The notes beneath the pieces are model-generated. The model ran no database searches. It was not told the DNA's origin and worked only from the letters and a program-made list of their open reading frames with translations. From assembly GCA_039000515.1 (NCBI GenBank), contig JBCFYV010000559.1, forward strand, positions 1 to 64,000: DNA of 64,000 bases, read 5' to 3'. This DNA is from Timema cristinae (taxonomy: Eukaryota; Arthropoda; Insecta; Phasmatodea; Timematidae). Below, one piece after another: positions 31,433-44,000 of the stretch. The first letter of the stretch is position 1, and every line of letters begins with the position of its first letter. The translations under genes and the position numbers were made by a program.

Positions 31433-33544
31433 TCCAGCCATAATTCCTTACTTTCCCTCTATCTTTGTCACTTCCTCAAAATATGGCTTAATTTCATCTA
31501 ATTGTTTAGGCTTATAAACCTCTGCCACTACAGTTCTGGCTTGACCCCTTCCATCATCTTGCCTTTGTCCCTGGTTGGTATTTTGGGTCCCTATGTATCT
31601 TTGTTCTCTGTACCTTGGTGGGTGATAATACTGATTTTATCCCTTCAATCCCTGATTGTGATCATTTTGCCTATACTATCCCTGGTTGAATCGTGGACAA
31701 CTATCTTGGTTTCCCTTGTACCTATTTTCTTGCCCTCTCTCCCAGTGTTGTGTTGGAGGTGGTGTTCTGCTTTCTCTCTGAAACTGATAATTTGTTCTAC
31801 CTTGTCCCTGTGGATGATATTGATCCTTAACTTTCTGGAAACTTGACCAATTTGGTTTACTTTCTCTCTCTGCACCTCTTTCTAAATTTGAAGGTAAGTA
31901 CCCATTTCGTGTTGAATCACGTTCCTGTACATCACCTAAATATTTCCACTCTTTTGTTCTCTGATATCTATCATCAAATGCATTTAATACCCGTTCCATG
32001 TCTAAGGTCCTGTAAATTCGCGCCAATAAGAGTATCCATTACATTTTGAGGGAAATGATATATTAAATGTCCCATGAGCCTATCTTCCTCTATCGGGTAT
32101 TTTAAATACTTTGCTTGTACCTTATATTTGTGAAGGTATTCACCCATAGTTCCTCCTCGAACACTGTACTCATAATTGAAAATCTGCTGCAAAAAACTGT
32201 CTTGTTTTGCCTGTGACAAAAATTTTCCCAACAAAGCATTCTTTGCCGTCGCAAATCTATCCCATTCTACTTCTACAGAATTCGCCAAGGACCTTGCTTC
32301 CTCTCTTAGTCCTGATAACAAGATAACAATATTATTCGCTTCACCAAATAGTTCCCCTTCTAAAGCACGCTCCACTTTTCGAATATATTGGATTGCCGAA
32401 ATATTTCTTTTTTGCCCCTTGAATTTGGGAATTGAAGATAACATTTTCTCACTCATTCCTTTAGTCAAGACACTATTGTGACACACATGACTACTAACTT
32501 TCTCTTTATTTTTAACTTCATTAAATTTGCATTCTAAGTCCTCCACTTTGTTTTGTATTTTCTCAAGACTTTTCACATAAACATATCTTAATTTTTTACC
32601 TTTTCCTCCATGCTTCCGCCTTTTTGCGTCACTACATCTTCTACTTGATACGTAATATAATCCATATTCACATTCAGTTCTAACCTGATCTTACCGACCT
32701 CGCGTTCCAAGTTTGACTGAACCTTTTTTACACTATTTTTTATGTGGACAATTTTGAACTCGATACCTTCTACCTTTTTTTCTGTACTTTTGTCTGTGTC
32801 TATAAATTTCTTTTCTAGCCCTTCTAATTTTTCATTTACTTTGTCAACTTCTCCAATTAAATCAAACTGAATCTTTCTTGAATTATCTTGTTTAAGTTTC
32901 AACTCGTTCTGACTTTGTTTTACTGTGCTCAAATTCTTATCTAGATCTTTAACCTTGATATTAAGTGCCGGATGCGATTTTTCTAGGTTGTCTAGTTTAA
33001 ACTCTAATTTTATTCATAGTTCTTTAATATTGTTTTCTATTTGGGTTCTCAATTTTTTATTATTATCTTCCATCTGACTTATTAATGTCAAGATGAGTTG
33101 TTCCATTTTTTTGTTCCCTTCCTCTATTAAATTCTTTTCTATCTGAGCTGGATCAGAATCTCTTTTATTATCCTCAATGTCTACAGTAGCCTTTTTTACT
33201 ACAGAAATTTCATCACCCCGATCTTTTAATTTAGAATTTCCCTTTGATATATTTTTATCTAGTATCTGATTTTCACTATTTCTTCCTGACTCTCCATCTT
33301 CAACCGGTTCTGTCCTGTAACTACACCCTTCATGTAAGTTCATACTGTTTGCATCTCCCACCTTTAGTTTGTTTAATCTAGCCTCATACGTTTCATTTTC
33401 CCAATCCTCATCACTCTTCTCTAATCCTTGTTGAGTATACGGTTTTTTCATGATTTTTTCGTCTTCCAAACAAAATTGAATCTGACCTCCCACACTATTA
33501 CAAATTTCCCCAATTAAATCCTCCTCCGATTCAAACATCATCAA
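31433..33544 (-). pseudogene. LTR-retrotransposon gag-like polyprotein, broken
   Basis: Gag forms the capsid that packages element RNA. The minus strand opens at ATG near 33542-33544 with an acidic N-terminus. It passes through a long Glu/Lys/Asn-rich, probably coiled-coil segment (33014-32588; repeated spacing of hydrophobics in EKKFIDTDKSTEKKVEG-type sequence, with a stop at 33014-33016), then a capsid-like region (31974-32576): SSIPKFKGQKRNISAIQYIR, FLSQAKQDSFLQQIF, GTMGEYLHKYKVQAK. The C-terminus is Gln/Arg/Pro-rich (to 31433) with two in-frame stops near 31675 and 31637 and a frame change near 32000. No CCHC knuckle, protease, RT or integrase follows. About 690 residues in total. Ty3/gypsy-type assignment is by capsid style only. 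Confidence 0.6.
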
Positions 33545-33799
33545 CTAAAATAGTGGTTGTGTTTCTTATATATATATTAATTTCTAAGTCTAAACACCAT
33601 TCAAGTTCTACTTGTTTTATAAATGGTTTGAAAGAATTACCTTACTAAAATAAGCTTAATTGAATAATTAATTAATTATATACTTAAAAGTAACATACAA
33701 AATATATGTATATATGGCTCTTCTGTCGATATGTCCTCCCGTGATGGTCTAGATTCCGTTGATGAATTACATTTCTGCTATCCACAATGAAATTAATTA
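33545..33799. other. AT-rich spacer between gag remnant and LINE E
   Basis: It should hold a 5' leader or LTR of the gag element, but I see no diagnostic end. Confidence 0.4.
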
Positions 33800-34374
33800 A
33801 TTATTATTATTATTATTATTATTATTGTTTAAAGGCCCATCGACACATCGAGGTCATTAGGGCCTTGAAATATATTATAAACATAATAAAATCCCCATAG
33901 GGGAAAGAGATAAAACATTCACCATCAGAGACACTCCATAGGAGTGCTCAAATGGACTCTTGGTATAAATTAAGTGATACACCTGCTAAAAAAAACCACA
34001 GGTGTATCACTCCAATAAAAAGACAAAACAAACATATTAAAATATAACACGTTAAAAAGACAAAACATGTTAAAATGATAATACGTTAAAAAGACAAAAC
34101 AACATGTTAAATTGTAATAAAACCATTAAAAAGATCTAAATATGAGATAATATCCAAAAGAGCCACTTTATAAAAGTGACTCAAATGGCAATAAAAAGAT
34201 CCGCCTGGCGTATAAAACGGAGTAAACAAATAACTCCATACGCACTATCGCGTAATAAAAAACGTAGGTCACCTTTAAAATCAAGAGCCAAGCGGATAGG
34301 GGCATATTTACGACACTCCACCAAAATGTGATACACACTCAGAGGAGCATCGCAAAACTCACACACTGGAGGTG
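33800..34374 (-). mobile_element. I-like LINE copy E1, truncated 3' end on minus strand
   Basis: The (ATT)n run at 33800-33826 is the tail. Reading leftwards on the minus strand, the segment contains the ORF2 C-terminus (CEFCDAPLSVYHILVEC, LRFLLRDSAYGVICLL, stop at 34181-34183) and a full 3' UTR. It is nearly identical to the plus-strand arm 34375-35131 and is joined to it head to head. Confidence 0.9.
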
Positions 34375-35131
34375 TGGTCTTACGCACCTGGCACGAGCAG
34401 TGGGTCTCGACTCCTGCTCAGAACAAGCTGCGGTCCATCAGGGACGGTGTGTCGCGATGGCCCTCTTCTATACGAAATTCTAGAAGAAAGGAGGTCATCG
34501 TGACGAGACTCCGCGTCGGGCATACTTCATTGACCCATAGTTTTTTACTGAGAGGGGATCCACCTCCAGTGTGTGAGTTTTGTGATACTCCCCTTAGTGT
34601 GCATCACATTTTGGTGTAGTGTCGCAAACTAGCCCCTATCCGTCTGGCTCTTGATTTTAAAGGTGACTTACGTTTTTTATTACGCGATAGTGCGGATGGA
34701 GTTATCTGTTTACTCCGTTTTATACGCCAGGCGGATCTTTTTAATGCCATTTAAATCACTTTTATAAAGTGGCTCTTTTGGATATTATCTCATATTGAGA
34801 TCTTTTTAACAGTTTTATTACAATTTAAAATGTTGTTTTGTCTTTTTAACGTATTATCATTTTAACATGTTTTGTCTTTTTAACGTGTTATATTTTAATA
34901 TGTTTGTTTTGTCTTTTTATTGGAGTGATACACTTGTGGTTTTTTTAGCAGGTGTATCACTTAATTTATACCAAGAGTCCATTTGAGCACTCCTATGGAG
35001 TGTCTCAGATGGTGAATGTTTTATCTCTTTCCCCTATGGGGATTTTATTATGTTTTTAATATATTTCAAGGCCCTAATGACCTAGATGTGTCGATGGGCC
35101 GTTAAACAATAATAATAATAATAATAATAAT
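34375..35131 (+). mobile_element. I-like LINE copy E2, truncated 3' end on plus strand
   Basis: Begins at the segment encoding VLRTWHEQWVSTPAQNK and runs through the C-terminal domain (TAG at 34617-34619 where HILVEC should be; the next bases continue the domain), the 3' UTR and a tail at 35107-35131. It extends about 190 bases further 5' than E1. The 3' UTR differs from E1 at only a handful of positions and differs more from A, C and D, so E1 and E2 are one subfamily. Confidence 0.9.
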
Positions 35132-35517
35132 TTATGTTGTCTATATAAAACAATTTTTTAAATATGTCAACTAATTACGATAAATTGCGTTTACTAAAAG
35201 ATTGTAATTTATTTGGCCGCCTATTTTTATTATTAATTCACCCTTCCTAGTTCATAACACATAATCGTAATTAATATATGCACATAAATAATCCTAATGA
35301 GAAATGAGACGCAGTGATAAAAAAAATTGCTCTAATAGAGATCAGTTAGCACCACTTCATTTTCAGCCATGATTTTGGAAGCGATACTAATACAAGTTAT
35401 AACAGCATGTCAACACAACTAGCATGTTAGTAAGCTAATACTAGTAAACTTGCATTAGTCCACTAACACCGTGTCAACGGGCCTTTAGGTATAACAATAG
35501 CTTCACGTTAAGGCGAC

Positions 35518-35635
35518 ACTATGGTAAAAAATATATGATTATGTATAATTTTTAAACTTATATGGTGTGTATAAATTAATTTAAATTTATATATTTATTA
35601 GTATAGTATTGTTTGGCGCCAACTACCAACCCATA
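35518..35635 (+). repeat. Dispersed repeat, partner of 3943-4057
   Basis: The same ordered blocks as 3943-4057 (GATTATGTATAATT, AAACTTATATGGT, GCCAACTACCAACCC). Here it directly precedes a SINE head. Confidence 0.7.
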
Positions 35636-35636
35636 A

Positions 35637-35852
35637 CTGAGTCTTCCTACTAAACTAAGGGTCTCGGGTTGGATTCCCGAAATGGCTGAAAATTGTATCA
35701 TAGGTTAAATGTGTGTTTCCCTTTCACAGTGGTTAATTAATGGCTGGGGGCTGGGTGTTGTGTCTTTTCTTGTTTTAAGTCAGTGTATGCTGATATAATC
35801 AGTCGGTTCGGTAATGGCACGTTCAATACCTAAACTAATAATAAAAACATTA
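35637..35852 (+). mobile_element. tRNA-derived SINE, second type
   Basis: Box B-like GGGTTGGATTCCC near 35667 follows a CTAAACTAAGGGTCTCG segment. The body includes GGCTGGGGGCTGGGTGTTGT and the 3' end is TACCTAAACTAATAATAAA. The body differs from the SINE at 59667-59935, but the TAA-type tail is similar. Confidence 0.6.
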
Positions 35853-35854
35853 AA

Positions 35855-37094
35855 AATGCTCTAGTGTTAAGCTAAATAAGGCTGGGGTAGGGTATTGGGT
35901 AAATAAGGATTATGAAAAACAATGACATCAGGCCACAATTTTGAATCCATATGTGTGTCCAACTTAATATTGTCATAAAACATTTTGAATACAACTTATT
36001 GGGTCGTCATTTCCCTTAAAAATTCCTCGTGTGCATCTTAGGGTACCCGTACCACAGTTTGGTAAACACAGCTATAGTTGAACTCATATAAACTCGCTGT
36101 AATAGTCAATGTTTTCTAATGTACGGACCAGAAGACGTAATCCATTTCAATTTTCCCTTCAGATTCAATCCAATTGTTCAAATACGTTTTCTGGATGAGT
36201 TAAACCAAGTTATTTAAAGCCATCTTTTATATTTCAAGTTTGATGATTAATGGGAAGATTGGAAAGTAAAGGAGAGAGGGAAAAAAAACTATAAAATTAA
36301 ACATTATCAAAAGTACACTTAAACTCTGGTCTCTAAAGAGTTACGCGTTATACTTTTCCTTTCTTTGTTCAAGCAACTTTTTTCCCCTCAATTTGTGACT
36401 CTGAAGTTAAATCAAACTTCATTTTATGTATATTTTAAATGGTACTCATTGTTTTCCTATGGACAATTTCAATTTCAGATTATCGTAAACGAAAAAAAAG
36501 ATATAAGAGAATAAACTTTACTAGAAAATTGGTATAATTGTTTCGTTTTTTGCAAACACTATGAATTTAATCACTACACTAAAAATTACCTTACAACAGT
36601 TTTTATTGGTTGGCATTAAAATAATTTTACATTAAGTCCATCTAAATACTTTTGAAGAAAATAACAATTTTAACACTTAACAAACCTACGACACTTTTTG
36701 CCTGGGATTGCGATACATTTTGTATAACATCCTATAAAGTAATGGTTTTCTAACATATCTGTCTACAATTATTTCTAAAAGTTGCTTACATATTTCGGAA
36801 TTAAATTAATAATTATATTGGTTATGGTTTTAATTAAGCTAATGATGATGATGGTATGGTAATAATTGTTAACATTTTTTTACATATAATTATTATAATA
36901 AGTTAAATGGTGTGTGTTGTTTTTTATTGGGTAACCTTATTTCTATTTATTCTAGATAAATAAAATTCCACGACCCATTAAATAGATACCTTACGTCAAT
37001 ATTTTTGTTGAACTGAAAGAGGAGCTTTTTCTCCAGAATGGTTCGATAGGCTCAAAGTATCCCTAGGTATGGATTACTCTCAGCAATCTAATTA
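35855..37094. other. AT-rich stretch without recognised features
   Basis: No ORF, SINE head or inverted ends identified. Confidence 0.45.
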
Positions 37095-37095
37095 A

Positions 37096-37463
37096 GGTGC
37101 GGCAGAAGGAAGCGCAAGTATTTTTACAGTTTTTATAGAATTGCATTTTTTTTTTGGCCAAAATAAATAAAATATTTCTCTAGTAGCAACATAGAGTTTA
37201 GTTTTCTGCACATGATAATATCACCAGATCTTAAATATCTACCAAGGGTGTCGTGGAATTTTGTCAAAACTTTCTCTCTTTAACTAAAAAGTTTTGACAA
37301 AATTCCAGGACACCCTTGACAAATATTTAAGAGCTGTTAATATTAGCATGTGCAGAAAACTAAACTCTATGTTGTTACTGGAGAAATATTTGTTTCATTT
37401 CGGCCAAAAAAATGTAATACTATAAAAACTGTAAATTTACTCGCGCTCTCTTCTACCGCACCA
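37096..37463. repeat. Long imperfect palindrome, arms about 175 bp
   Basis: The left arm starts AAGGTGCGGCAGAAGGAAGC and the right arm ends with its complement (CTCTTCTACCGCACC). Pairing continues through ATAGAGTTTAGTTTTCTGCA / TGCAGAAAACTAAACTCTAT and AAGGGTGTC / GACACCCTT to a central AAACTTT...AAAGTTTT. A foldback or MITE-type element; a diverged relative lies at 45727-45925. No TSD was resolved. Confidence 0.85.
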
Positions 37464-37464
37464 T

Positions 37465-38675
37465 AAGATTCGAAACTATTTTACGCCTACTTATATATAC
37501 ACGATTACAAAGATTAATAGATATAGACTTCATGATCTTCTGGGTATCTTTAAATAATAGGAAATTGATTATCTCGGTGCCAATAGAAATGCTTCCATAA
37601 GTATGAACCTTTAAAGAAACAGCAGCAGTAGTAGTGAAGATGTGGAGGACTGAAGTGAAGATGAAAATATACACACGTAGACCTATGCCTTAACAGAGGA
37701 AAATCAAAAACGAGTTGGTGACTTCGACGTTTATAGTGAGAACTTCACTATAACATTTTCAGAAGAGTTCCAAAAAGGCAGTGTGCAGTCAAACTTGCGG
37801 TGAGACAAAAAATTGATAGACACATGAACATTATGAAAACAAAAGTCTGAACAAATATAGTTCAAGAACACTTTTGGCAACATGCCAGAACTTCGTGTAT
37901 ATTGCGAAGTAAAATTTCACATGAAAAAAAGTAGTCCTTTCACTCAAATTAAGGAACCTTGCAAGTATTGCTTTTCAAAGTTTAAGAGTGAGATTAATGA
38001 CTAACCAAACCCTAAAACAAGAGTCCACGTGCAATGTGTATTGAAATATCAGTACAACGATACACAACAATGAAGAGAAATATTAGCGGTCCATGCATAG
38101 AACAGTTTGTTCACGAAATGGACCATAAATAATCGGCAAGTGTGTTATGGCGACTAAAAGTGGAAAATGTATGCGTTTTGGTGCCCTTTAACAAAACCAT
38201 CTTCTATCATTGAATATATTAATAATTTCAAAAAATTCAACTATCCGAAGAAAATATGAATTGACAAGATCGTATATTGGCTGTTGTAAAAGAAAACTTT
38301 ACGATGCAGTATCAATCTGTCATTAGAGATGTAGTGTATGATAAAATTAGTAATCTACTATTGTAGATCGACCCAGATTCACGCAAAGGCGGATCCAGGG
38401 CATGTTGTCCGGGTGCGATTGGCTTACAAAGGCTCCTTCAATTATATATTTAATCATTTTATCCAACCAAAATTTGAATTTCCAATAGTTTTAATAAACC
38501 TATATATTATTTCTGTTGTCAACATCCTTTTTCCCCAACCAACACAAAACCTACAACGATGAAAAAGGTATTAATTGATAAGATTTTTTTTTACCAACTT
38601 CTGACATAGTTTTCGTTACAGTTTACGTTAAAACACATGGTTTGTTTAAAATTTAAGTTAAAATAAAAACCTATA
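37465..38675. other. No supported gene; decayed DNA upstream of Helitron scrap
   Basis: A hAT-terminus-like phrase AAGGCGGATCCAGGGCATGT lies at 38386. TAAACCTATATATTATTTCT at 38498-38520 recurs at 38665-38687, a direct repeat bracketing about 145 bases. No frame is convincing. Confidence 0.35.
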
Positions 38676-38676
38676 T

Positions 38677-38838
38677 ATTATTTCTCTTGCCTTTGCAATG
38701 ACTATCAATAAGTTTCAGGGACAAATACTTCAAAGAGCTGGATTGTACTTGCCAAATGCTGGATTTACTCATGGACAACTCTATGTAGCCTTTTCAAGAG
38801 TCACTAAATCTAACAATATTCTTGTATCAATTACCTAA
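38677..38838 (+). pseudogene. Helitron Rep/Helicase C-terminal fragment (PIF1-like motif VI)
   Basis: LAFAMTINKFQGQILQRAGLYLP then GFTHGQLYVAFSRVTKSNNILV, ending at TAA 38836-38838. This is the conserved C-terminal end of PIF1-family helicases carried by Helitrons: TINKSQGQ (here Phe replaces Ser) and the arginine-finger HGQLYVAFSRV. Only this end survives, about 50 residues. A direct repeat just upstream (38665) suggests that the preceding part was replaced by other DNA. Confidence 0.75.
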
Positions 38839-39057
38839 AATGATAAACAAAAAATTCAAAATGCTTGCATTCTTACATCAAATATTGTATACAAAGGGTA
38901 TTGTAAATTGTAAATACGTTCACATTAATAAACTCTCTTTGCTATTTTGTGTATACACTTCACTGATTATTTAATTTCAACAACCCAACAAAATGCATTT
39001 TTTGGGGTGGGGGTGGGAAGGTTGAATGTGCGAAAGTTTCGTACGGGCTTACTTGTA

Positions 39058-39131
39058 ATAATAATAATATTGCTAGTTTATAATTATATATATAATAACA
39101 ATATTGCTAGTTTATAATTATATATATATAC
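39058..39131 (+). repeat. Tandem duplication of about 37 bp
   Basis: ATATTGCTAGTTTATAATTA followed by TATATA occurs at 39067 and again at 39102, each preceded by AATAA units. Confidence 0.7.
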
Positions 39132-39147
39132 TGAGAATACGCCGTAA

Positions 39148-39546
39148 TTTTACCAGTTCTCTGTGGGTGCGAAACATGATCTCTTACTTTAATTGACGAA
39201 AATAAATTTAGAATGTTCGAAAACGGTGCTTAGGAAGATATTTGGTGCAATAATGTATGAAGATAGTGGAGGGGGCTACATAATGATGAGATGCATACCC
39301 TGTAATCATCACCACACATTGTTAGGCTAATAAAATCTTGCTGGTTACGGTAGGCAGTTCATGCAGCGCGAATGGGAGTATCTATAACCGCGTTCAAGTT
39401 ATTGAATAGCAAACCCAATGGGAAAAGAACACTGGGAAGACCCGTACGTAGTAAGATGGGAGGATAAAATTTGGATAGATCTGATAGAGATAGGGTGTAA
39501 TGAGATAGACTGGATAGAATTAGCTCAAGGTGGCGTACTTTTGTGA
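39148..39546 (+). pseudogene. C-terminal remnant of a second LINE type (RTE/CR1-like RT tail)
   Basis: With frame changes it reads CET.SLTLIDENKFRMFENK, VLRKIFGAIMYEDSGG, a HNDE segment, IVRLIKSCWLR.AVHAARMG, GKRTLGRPVRSKMGG and WEDKIWIDLIEIGCNEIDWIELAQ. This order is the stereotyped end of a LINE reverse transcriptase very common in insects. At least four stops and two frame changes are present. It is unrelated to the I-like family. Confidence 0.8.
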
Positions 39547-39707
39547 GTGCGGTACAGTAATAAACTTTCGAGTTCCTAATGCCATATATTTAGTAAGTAT
39601 GTAAGTAAATAAGTTTATATAATTACTTTTAATTAATATTTTCTAATAATAATAATAATAATAATAAAATAAAAAGGAACTTGAAACACACTTTTTAAAA
39701 ACAAATT

Positions 39708-39846
39708 CCACCGTGGTTCGGATTCCACGTTAAACTGTAGGTCCTTCATTTCATCTTACAATCACCCTACCATTACACATTAGCGTAAGTGCGTATAACC
39801 CCGAATGGGTAGTAAGACGCGGTGCTAATAATAATAATAAAAACAA
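39708..39846 (+). mobile_element. SINE, 3' half
   Basis: Nearly identical to 58160-58305: GTGGTTCGGATTCCACGTTA, GTAGGTCC, ACATTAGCGTAAGTGCGTAT and AGTAAGACGCGGTGCTAATA. It lacks the head and ends in (ATA)n. Confidence 0.8.
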
Positions 39847-39849
39847 ATT

Positions 39850-41040
39850 TCTAATTCAAACACACAAAAAAGTCAGTCAAAATAAACTTAATAAATATGT
39901 ACATGGGCCTAAAATGTGTTATTATTATTATTAGGAAAATTATGTATTTTAATAGAAATAATTGGTTATCATACTAAATTTAGTAATCTAACTACTGGAG
40001 AGTTTGTTTTTCTGCACATTAGAACTAGGTTGAAAGCGTTATTGATTAGGTCATGTAGGAGATAAGGCGAGGGAAGTGCTAGTCATTAATTTTTTACAAC
40101 ATTAATCAAAACTGTTGAAACCAATATCTTTTTTTCCATGCAGGGGATCCACCACTGTACTCACATGGGACATGTGTGGGAGCATCCAGGTGTCTCAAAG
40201 CAGTATTGATCCTACGGGGGGCTTAGTTCGACGCTTAGTGAGACCTAATTGGAAGAATTCTGGGAACATATTTCTAATAAGTGCACTATAAGGGAAATTG
40301 AGACACATGAAAGACCGTAAAATGCTGTAAGACAGAACCCTACGACACCGAAACTATACGCACTGGTTAACTACGCAGTTGAGAGATGGAGCCGTAGTGA
40401 ACATGACATATGCACTTATATCAGCATGTGTGTCCAATCATTCACACTTTTACCATCTTTATCCAGCTACTTATAAAAATATTCAAACATAATTAACACT
40501 CAAATCGAAACAGATCTTACGCACCTTTTGAGTTACTTGAAGAGTTATTGTAGCTAATTTTATGAATAAACGCGGCTTCATAACTGAAAGTAGAAATCAA
40601 ACAAACTCATCATTTTATTTCCTGTCATTAGTATTGGTGATTAAATCTGAAGATATCAAAGAAGTTTTATTCAGCAGTTTCTCTGTAGCTCTATGTGAAA
40701 CTGAAGGTACACATTTAGTAATTGGCGAAGGTATGGAGTACTATAAGCAGGGGGGGATCCTTTTAGAGAGTTGACTGATGGTATTAATACTGAATAGGTA
40801 TTATGAAGACTGAGCCAATCCACTAAAGAAGAATTATTATTAATACACGATCTCCTTTCCGTATGTGGGTCTAGAACATTGTTGGCAAAGCAATTTATAT
40901 ACAGTGAAACTTCGATTCATCGTTTTCTTCAGAATATGAAAAAAAAATCGATTGTTACGGGAGAAATATAAATGCGGGAGTCTGTATAAAATTAATAAAA
41001 AATTTAGATTTGCCTATATATATTTAATAAATCAATAAAT
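39850..41040. other. No supported gene
   Basis: A 70-codon frame at 40562-40774 is not recognised. At 40903 CAGTGAAACTTCGATTCATC resembles a Tigger-type terminus, but its partner was not found. Confidence 0.4.
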
Positions 41041-41045
41041 GTATA

Positions 41046-44000
41046 AGGTGGTTTGCCCAAATAAGGCCACTTTAAGCTTTAATATATTTTTTAAATTTCA
41101 CGTTTATGATAGGAGTGAAATAATTTTAGGAAATATACTTTATACATTTTTGTTAATGTTAATACTATCATAAGTCTCAATACGTACATAGTTACTATAT
41201 ACATAATTTTTTTTAATGAATGCAAGGTGGCGTTGTTTGGAACTAGGTGTTTCATATAAGGCCACACAAAATTATTTACTTTGAAGAGTTATAAAAATAA
41301 TTTCTGAAAATGTTTTAATGGTACAAAATTATTAAAATAAATAATATCAGAAGCTCAAAAACCTCTGTAGTTATTTTAGTTAATTATTTGGATGTTAATC
41401 ATCCAATATCAATTGTAAAAAAAAAAAATATCAGGCACATTGGGGACAAAAGAAAGTATCTGTCTGATTTTGTTAGTCCAACACATTCCTCGTGCACATA
41501 ATTCTTGCAACTTGCACAGAGCCTCAAATCAGCAAGACGATCCTGGTTGCAAAGGAAGCAGTACCAATTCTCAGCTGTATTGTGTTCTCTGCGTTGCTGA
41601 GTTCCACTGGTGCTTGGCTGTGACAAATCTCCTTAAGCAGAATCACCTCCTTGCTGCTTGCATTATTAGAAAATTTGTTTCAAGGAGCTTTTGACATAGT
41701 TGTTGATTTCTTTATTTCAAACAAAGATTTAACGACTTTTTGAGCCCGCAAATTGATAGATTGACGTCGCTGTGTCTTCTGTGGATTCATCTTTGGTGTG
41801 GACAGGATTGTCGATAGGGTTAGACTAGAAGTGTAGAAGTTGAGGGTATTCTGGACGAGAGAGCCTGCTGATGTGGATTTAGGAGTTTCAGTTGTTGAAC
41901 TAACAGCAGTTGATACATTTGTAACGGGATATTTTGAGATAGCTGGCTGAGGAGCAATATTCTGCAAAGCCACGTTCAATTTGGGAAATAATAGGTCATC
42001 TTTTGATTTTGAGTTTGAAACTCTCTGGGTTCCATTTAATTGTGAAGTGTCTCCTACTGAGCTACTGATTGTATCCGGAGTACCAGCTGCGCCTTCAATG
42101 TTAGTCAGAGAGGGAGGAGCAAATGCAATTTCAGGGACAAAATCAGGATTATATGGGTAAATTCCTGTCGCTTTAAACCCAGAGATTAAGTTTGCTGGGG
42201 TCATATACCTTAGCCATACCTTGGAAAATATATTCCCGAATATGCTACGATTTATTTTCCTATATGGATGAATCATCCAGAATTTCAGAACTTCGTCATC
42301 CCAAAATGACTCGAAAGACTTAGACTGTTTTGTCTAGAGGCTGTAGTTCATGTATGGTATTGCTTGGCAAAACAAAAACTGTTATGTTATATCTGTCTGC
42401 TGCCGAAACAATAGTCGCATCTAGATGTGAAGACGCACCATCAAAGATGAGCAGCGCTCTATCGCCATGGCTGTGTACTTAGCAAAGTGATCAATCCACT
42501 GTGACAAGGTTTCACATGTCATGCTTCCTTTAAGTGTCATTACAGCATTTGATCCTGGTGGTAAGTTCTCTTCCCATTCTGGCTTCAGTCTTTGTCCTTT
42601 GAATAGAACCATTGGTGCACAAACTGTCCCATAGCATTCCCACATGTAACAACAGTAACGTTTTCTGCATGCTCAGGAGCTACGATGTGCACGCGTTTTA
42701 CACCTTTACGAGCAAAAACCTGCTGTTGATGGTTGTAGTGTCAATCTACAACCTTTTTCGTCAACATTATATATCAAATGAGGTTTATCAGCTACATCAA
42801 TTTCTAGCATAACATCTCTAAGTTTTACAAAGAAATTTTTGACAATATAAGGATTCAGTTTGGAAGCTCTTCCGGGATTGAATGTTGAGTTCTACGTTTG
42901 CTACATTTGGGTGTCGTTTCAGTAATAGTTCCAATCACCGGCGTCCAGCTTTTACACTTCAGTCAGTTAAATGGTTTTGAATGCTATTTTCTTTGCAGAA
43001 CGAATAAATACATCTTTTTAGAACATTACTAGTGATGGGAAATACCAACATCTGCTAGCCGAAAGAGCCTTCCACATAACTTATCTCTTGTTCCATAGTC
43101 AAGAAAGAAGGTCTTCCCAATTTTCTGTCTGTCTTGCCTGACATCAAATGGTTGCGTAGTGTTCTTCGTGGAATATCAAATTCAGATGACACACCTTTGA
43201 CAGAACGTCCATTGTGGATGGGATGGCTGCTATAGCCGCTTTAATTTTCTCACTTGTCCATTGAGCTCTTCGCAGTTTTAACTGCACGGGAGCCATTGTT
43301 ATCTGTAATCAAAACCATAACATACTCATGTAAGGTTTCATGATATTTTAAAATTATTTTAATTTTCACACTTTATCTTCATCAATTTATTTAGTGTATA
43401 CACAAATTTCATTGGAAAGTGGGAAAATAAGCTATAAGTGATAAAAAAAATATGGAAACCATGATGAATGGTTACTGCCTGATCATGGGTTTTATCAGGA
43501 TATTCTTGTTTTCTTTACATATATTAGGTCCATCGATGCTTCATTTTAATCTAATTTACCTTCGTAAAATTTTATTATCTTACCCCTAATTAATCGGTCG
43601 GTTTCAGCAACAGCGCAGATGCGAAGTGTCACATGACCCCATTCTTCACCCCAAATACATTCATATATGCATATTTGGCTGTTTATGATGTATCTATGTT
43701 TATAAGAGCTCTTTAAAACATTGATGAATAAATTTTCAGGACATTAAAAGCTCTCTGAAATTACCGAACAAATTAAAGTTTAAAATAATTAAGATGCATT
43801 TAATAAGAGCACGTGTGCCCTATCAAGGCCACAGGATTTCCCCAAACAAGGCCACCCATGGCCTTATTTGGGGCTATTTGCATGTAAATCTTTATTATTT
43901 TTTTACAGCATACTATTGTAACATTTATAAAATATCATTCCACATGCTTAAAGAGGATTAATTATGATGTACGAATTTAAAAATAAATAATATTTAAATG

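Noticed and set aside
33800..35131. Twin-priming (5' inversion) of a single LINE insertion
   Set aside because: Both arms have complete 3' ends and tails; twin priming leaves only one.
40562..40774. 70-codon plus-strand frame as a host gene exon
   Set aside because: No recognisable motif, splice signals or neighbours.
41440..41694. Plus-strand frame opposite the PHD-type finger
   Set aside because: Antisense shadow of the pogo transposase C-terminus.
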